Part shown: positions 61,358 through 64,000 of the stretch, in pieces
How the letters are laid out: every line of letters begins with the position of its first letter
Position numbering within the stretch: position 1 is the first letter of the stretch
Source of the DNA: Pseudobdellovibrio sp031428275
GTDB taxonomy: Bacteria; Bdellovibrionota; Bdellovibrionia; Bdellovibrionales; Bdellovibrionaceae
Direction: 5' to 3'
NCBI GenBank assembly: GCA_031428275.1
Contig: JANPPC010000008.1
Location: 62,001 to 126,000, forward strand
DNA: 64,000 nucleotides
Notes under the pieces: model-generated
What the model saw: the letters and a program-made list of their open reading frames with translations, nothing else
Database searches by the model: none
Told to the model about the DNA's origin: nothing
Position numbers and translations under genes: made by a program

Positions 61358-62321
61358 ATCGCACCCATAAATCTTCGAAGACTAACACGGGGTCGCCGTT
61401 ACCCACGATGTCGCGTTCGGCAAAAACAAGTTGTTCAGCCAACCACAATAACTTTTTCGACTGAATTTGGTAAAGTTTTTTCAATCTTTCGATTTGGTCT
61501 GTATTTAAAATAAATTTGTTGGCCTGAGTTTTCAGAATAACAAGATCGCGCACAATTTGCAGCCAGCAAGTGACGTTAAACTGAGCCCAGGTTCGATCTT
61601 TTATTGAAGCGCGCCATTCGCTTCGTAGTAAGAAGTCTTTGTCGGCGCAAAACTGCTCAAATAATCCTAACGCATCTTCACGCTTTTGCGTGCCTTCAGC
61701 CGAGCTTAGCAATTCTAAGCGGTCAGCTTGGCCACGACTACTTCGGTAAGCCCAATCCGGCTTACCCGGCTTTACTTCTTGAATTTCTTCAATGCTCAGG
61801 GAGTGAAATCGAATCACCTGCACGCGAGACCTGACCGTTGGCAATAATTGTTCTAGGTCTTCGCATATTAAAATAAAGTAAACGTTCTCAAAAGGTTCTT
61901 CTAAGGTTTTTAGTAATGCATTTGCCGCTTGCGGGTTCATCGTCTGCGCATTGTCGACTAAAACAATGCGGGCCTTTCCCATGCTAGCTAAAGACAATGA
62001 ATCAAGTAAACCTCGAACAGCATCAACTTTTATTGTCGGGCGCGCCGCTTTTTCGTCGGGCTTTAGAAACAGTAAACTTTCAGACTGTTCTTTTTCAATT
62101 CGTAGACATGGGCCACAAACTCCGCAAGCTAAACCCTGGGGATCGCGATCCGGGCTATCACAGACTAATACTTGCGCGAAAGCTAAGGCGATTTTTCTTT
62201 TACCAGTTCCGGAAGGTCCGGCAAATAAGAGGGCGTGTGGCCAACGCCCAGATTCGCGCATGAGCACGAGTTGTTTAATTTCTTTCGCGTGGCCAACAAC
62301 TGATCCAATTATGCGAGCCAT
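61341..62321 (-). CDS. holB: DNA polymerase III subunit delta'
   Basis: 326 residues. AAA+ clamp-loader 'HALLFAGPSGTGKRKIALAFAQVL' (Walker A), zinc module 'ACGVCGPCLRIE', 'KARIVLVDNAQTMNPQAANALLKTLEEP' (Walker B region, SRC replaced by 'TVRSRVQVIRF'). Loads the sliding clamp with tau/gamma and delta. Overlaps tmk by 13 bases. Confidence 0.93.
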   Translation of the reverse strand: MARIIGSVVGHAKEIKQLVLMRESGRWPHALLFAGPSGTGKRKIALAFAQVLVCDSPDRDPQGLACGVCGPCLRIEKEQSESLLFLKPDEKAARPTIKVDAVRGLLDSLSLASMGKARIVLVDNAQTMNPQAANALLKTLEEPFENVYFILICEDLEQLLPTVRSRVQVIRFHSLSIEEIQEVKPGKPDWAYRSSRGQADRLELLSSAEGTQKREDALGLFEQFCADKDFLLRSEWRASIKDRTWAQFNVTCWLQIVRDLVILKTQANKFILNTDQIERLKKLYQIQSKKLLWLAEQLVFAERDIVGNGDPVLVFEDLWVRYARMD

Positions 62322-62950
62322 TTACGGGCCTGCAATTCAGCTAGTAAAATTCTAAAAAGTTGTTCAGGAGTTTGTGAAGCATCAAGCACCAACCACTTCA
62401 ACGGCGTTCTTACACTTTGTTTTAAAAAACCCTGACGTACACGCTCGTGAAAAGAATCAGCTTCTGATTCGATTCGATCTTCACCGATCCCCGATTGATC
62501 TAAGCGATTTTGTCGACGCTTTTGCGATTCAAGAACAGTTAAGTCCAAAAGAATATTTAAATCGGGAAACAATCCATCGGTCGCAAAGTTATTAAGCCAT
62601 TCAACTTGTGGTTCAAAAATTTCTCGGCCACCCGCTTGAAACGCAATCGAACTTGCGCTGAAACGATCACACAAAACCCATTTCTGAGCGGCCAAAGCTG
62701 GCTTTATTATTTTATCAACGTGCTGCGAACGACTAGCCTCATACATCAAAAGTTCAGTTCGCGGAGTAGGGGCCTGATCAGATTTTTTTAAAATCAGTTC
62801 ACGAAGCGCATCACCCACGGCGGTTCCGCCCGGTTCGCGCGTCTTAATGAAGCCTATTTTTTTTTCAGATAGTGCATTCTCAAGCTGTTTCATCAGCGAC
62901 GATTTGCCTGAACCATCTAAACCTTCAAATGCTAAAAAAATCATAGACAT
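62309..62950 (-). CDS. tmk: Thymidylate kinase
   Basis: 213 residues. 'FLAFEGLDGSGKSSLMKQLENAL' (P-loop), 'TREPGGTAVGDALRELIL', 'LMYEASRSQHVDKIIKPAL' and 'VLCDRFSASSIAFQAGGREI' (DR-x, substrate) are characteristic. Phosphorylates dTMP. First gene of the tmk-holB-tatD group. Upstream, TTAAGGG may be its ribosome binding site. Confidence 0.95.
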   Translation of the reverse strand: MSMIFLAFEGLDGSGKSSLMKQLENALSEKKIGFIKTREPGGTAVGDALRELILKKSDQAPTPRTELLMYEASRSQHVDKIIKPALAAQKWVLCDRFSASSIAFQAGGREIFEPQVEWLNNFATDGLFPDLNILLDLTVLESQKRRQNRLDQSGIGEDRIESEADSFHERVRQGFLKQSVRTPLKWLVLDASQTPEQLFRILLAELQARKWLA

Positions 62951-63085
62951 ACATATCCCTTAAGGGGGTCTTTTTGTCATCATTAAACAGTGCGTAAACA
63001 GGCAGCTTTCCAAAGCAAAGACTGGACGATTGCAAGCACCAGCGTTAGGTTGATTTCTTTATCAAAATTCTTGAAGGAGATTTCT

Positions 63086-63499
63086 ATGATTACATTTCTA
63101 GCCATTATCCACATTCTTGCCTGTTTGGGTTTAGTGACTCTTGTTTTATTACAGGATTCAAAAGGTGGCGGCGTATTTACCTCTCAAGCGACTTCAAATT
63201 CTGTTCTAGGCGCTGGCGGCGGCGCATCTTTAGCGCAAACAATGACTAAAGTAATTGCAGGGCTTTTTGCTGCTACCTGTATCGCTTTATCAATCTACTC
63301 AGCGCGTGTTGAAAAATCAGTTATTGATACAACTCAAACCTCAATTCCACAAATTCCAGCTCAAACAGCGCCGGGAACTCCGGTTCCTCCAGTTGATTCT
63401 CAAGCAAACCCAACTGCGGCTGAAGCGACGACTCAACCTGCAGCAAAACCAAGTTCTCCAGCGGCTCAACCTCCGGCATTACCAAGTACGACCAAATAA
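63086..63499 (+). CDS. secG: Preprotein translocase subunit SecG
   Basis: 137 residues from ATG 63086 with AAGGAGA 6 bases upstream; a longer frame to 62990 lacks a box. 'FLAIIHILACLGLVTLVLLQDSKGGGVFTS', 'LGAGGGASLAQTMTKVIAGLFAATCIALSI' give two helices and the SecG GGG turn. The C-terminal 45 residues are Pro/Ala/Gln/Thr-rich, low-complexity, longer than typical SecG (75-110). Helps SecYEG protein export. Confidence 0.92.
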   Translation: MITFLAIIHILACLGLVTLVLLQDSKGGGVFTSQATSNSVLGAGGGASLAQTMTKVIAGLFAATCIALSIYSARVEKSVIDTTQTSIPQIPAQTAPGTPVPPVDSQANPTAAEATTQPAAKPSSPAAQPPALPSTTK

Positions 63500-63502
63500 T
63501 CA

Positions 63503-64000
63503 ATGCTGGATAAAAAATGGATCGTGCCTGGACTTATGATTCTTGGCGCTTTCTTAGTCATTATCTCGATTTGGGGTCCGCAGGGTGGTTTTTCACCTTC
63601 CCGCAAAGAGGCTCCTTTAGCGTATCTATCTGAAAAAACTGGCGAAGTAACCGTCTCGAATAACCAAATGCCGGCACCGGTTCCGGCGAAATTAAATTTA
63701 TCATTCTACGCCCGCGATATTTTACGCACAGAAGAAGGCGCTGATGCATTAGTGCAGTGGGCGAACGAAGGTCAATTTCGCGTCAGTGAAAAATCTGACG
63801 TGCTGATAGACACTTTAGAAAATGGCCACCCACTTGTCGTCATCCGCTCTGGTGAAATCGTTGTCGAAAAATTTGGCCGAGCCCCTTCTTTCTGGATTCG
63901 CAAAGAAGGCCAGCTACTTAGCGCAGTCGATTTTGCTTTAGCCGACAGAAAAAATTTAACGAAACTAAAAGAGCCTTTGCCCGAAAAAGATAGCAAATCT
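63503..64000 (+). CDS. FecR-like domain protein, truncated at the right edge
   Basis: ATG 63503 is 3 bases after the secG stop and the frame is open to the window end (166 codons). One N-terminal helix 'IVPGLMILGAFLVIISIW', then 'FYARDILRTEEGADALVQWANEGQFRVSEKSDVLIDTL' and 'VVIRSGEIVVEKFGR'. That is a FecR-type jelly-roll pattern. Periplasmic, anchored. Role in signalling or envelope sensing is a guess. Co-transcribed with secG. Confidence 0.7.
   Translation, partial: MLDKKWIVPGLMILGAFLVIISIWGPQGGFSPSRKEAPLAYLSEKTGEVTVSNNQMPAPVPAKLNLSFYARDILRTEEGADALVQWANEGQFRVSEKSDVLIDTLENGHPLVVIRSGEIVVEKFGRAPSFWIRKEGQLLSAVDFALADRKNLTKLKEPLPEKDSKS

Noticed and set aside
1..64000. tRNA, rRNA or CRISPR
   Set aside because: No cloverleaf-forming sequence, rRNA segment or regularly spaced repeats were seen in the intergenic regions.

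Overview
The window is a gene-dense, moderately A+T-rich bacterial chromosome segment. It looks like a member of the Bdellovibrionota, probably a Bdellovibrio or Pseudobdellovibrio relative. The clues are a stand-alone fliL gene, many secreted envelope proteins and murein enzymes, an alkane-monooxygenase-like gene, a zinc-uptake (zrg-like) operon, and a plain set of housekeeping genes. This placement is an inference from gene content; no rRNA was available. I saw no rRNA, tRNA, CRISPR array, prophage or complete insertion sequence.

Layout. 1-9.7 kb: accessory region with a HExxH protein, a MurI-like racemase, a caspase-fold/methyltransferase fusion, a cysteine-dioxygenase-like protein, a YARHG-domain protein, a polytopic membrane protein, a BenE transporter with its HTH regulator, and a DUF962/Mpo1 gene broken by one in-frame TGA. 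9.9-10.6 kb: a REP-associated (Y1/HUH) transposase. 10.6-13.7 kb: 5'-methylthioadenosine disposal (mtnP, mtnA, class II aldolase, nucleosidase-like gene). 13.8-22 kb: secreted proteins, a metallophosphoesterase, a DEAD-box helicase, a metzincin-motif protein and three murein-related proteins. 22-26.5 kb: a six-gene minus-strand operon (DUF3299, ZrgA/DUF2796, ABC ATPase and permease, greB, AlkB-like). 26.5-36.4 kb: hisS, secreted lipase, TolC-like protein, lgt, menB, a C13 peptidase and an RsmB-like methyltransferase. 36.5-43.9 kb: a HigBA-like toxin-antitoxin pair, nrdR-nusB-ppsR cluster, a possible nucleotidyltransferase two-gene module, a LysR regulator and fliL. 44-51.9 kb: an L,D-transpeptidase, rhomboid, HIT and sppA genes, then hisC-cmk-rpsA. 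52-64 kb: a divergent HyuA/HyuB-like pair, ilvA, the gap-pgk-tpiA glycolytic operon, tmk-holB-tatD, secG and a truncated FecR-like gene.

How the genes work together. Protein export and envelope biogenesis (secG, lgt, sppA, rhomboid, TolC) accompany several murein enzymes (S13 carboxypeptidase, SLT transglycosylase, DUF1402, L,D-transpeptidase). Two of these, the S13 carboxypeptidase and the L,D-transpeptidase, share an almost identical 16-base motif at the same distance from their start codons, which suggests co-regulation. The mtnP-mtnA-class II aldolase trio matches the gene set of the dihydroxyacetone-phosphate shunt better than the complete methionine salvage cycle. Other points worth attention are the GAPDH with NADP-type cofactor residues, a 99-base imperfect palindrome upstream of the rpsA promoter, three exact copies of a 13-mer in and beside the transposase gene, and the UGA that interrupts DUF962.
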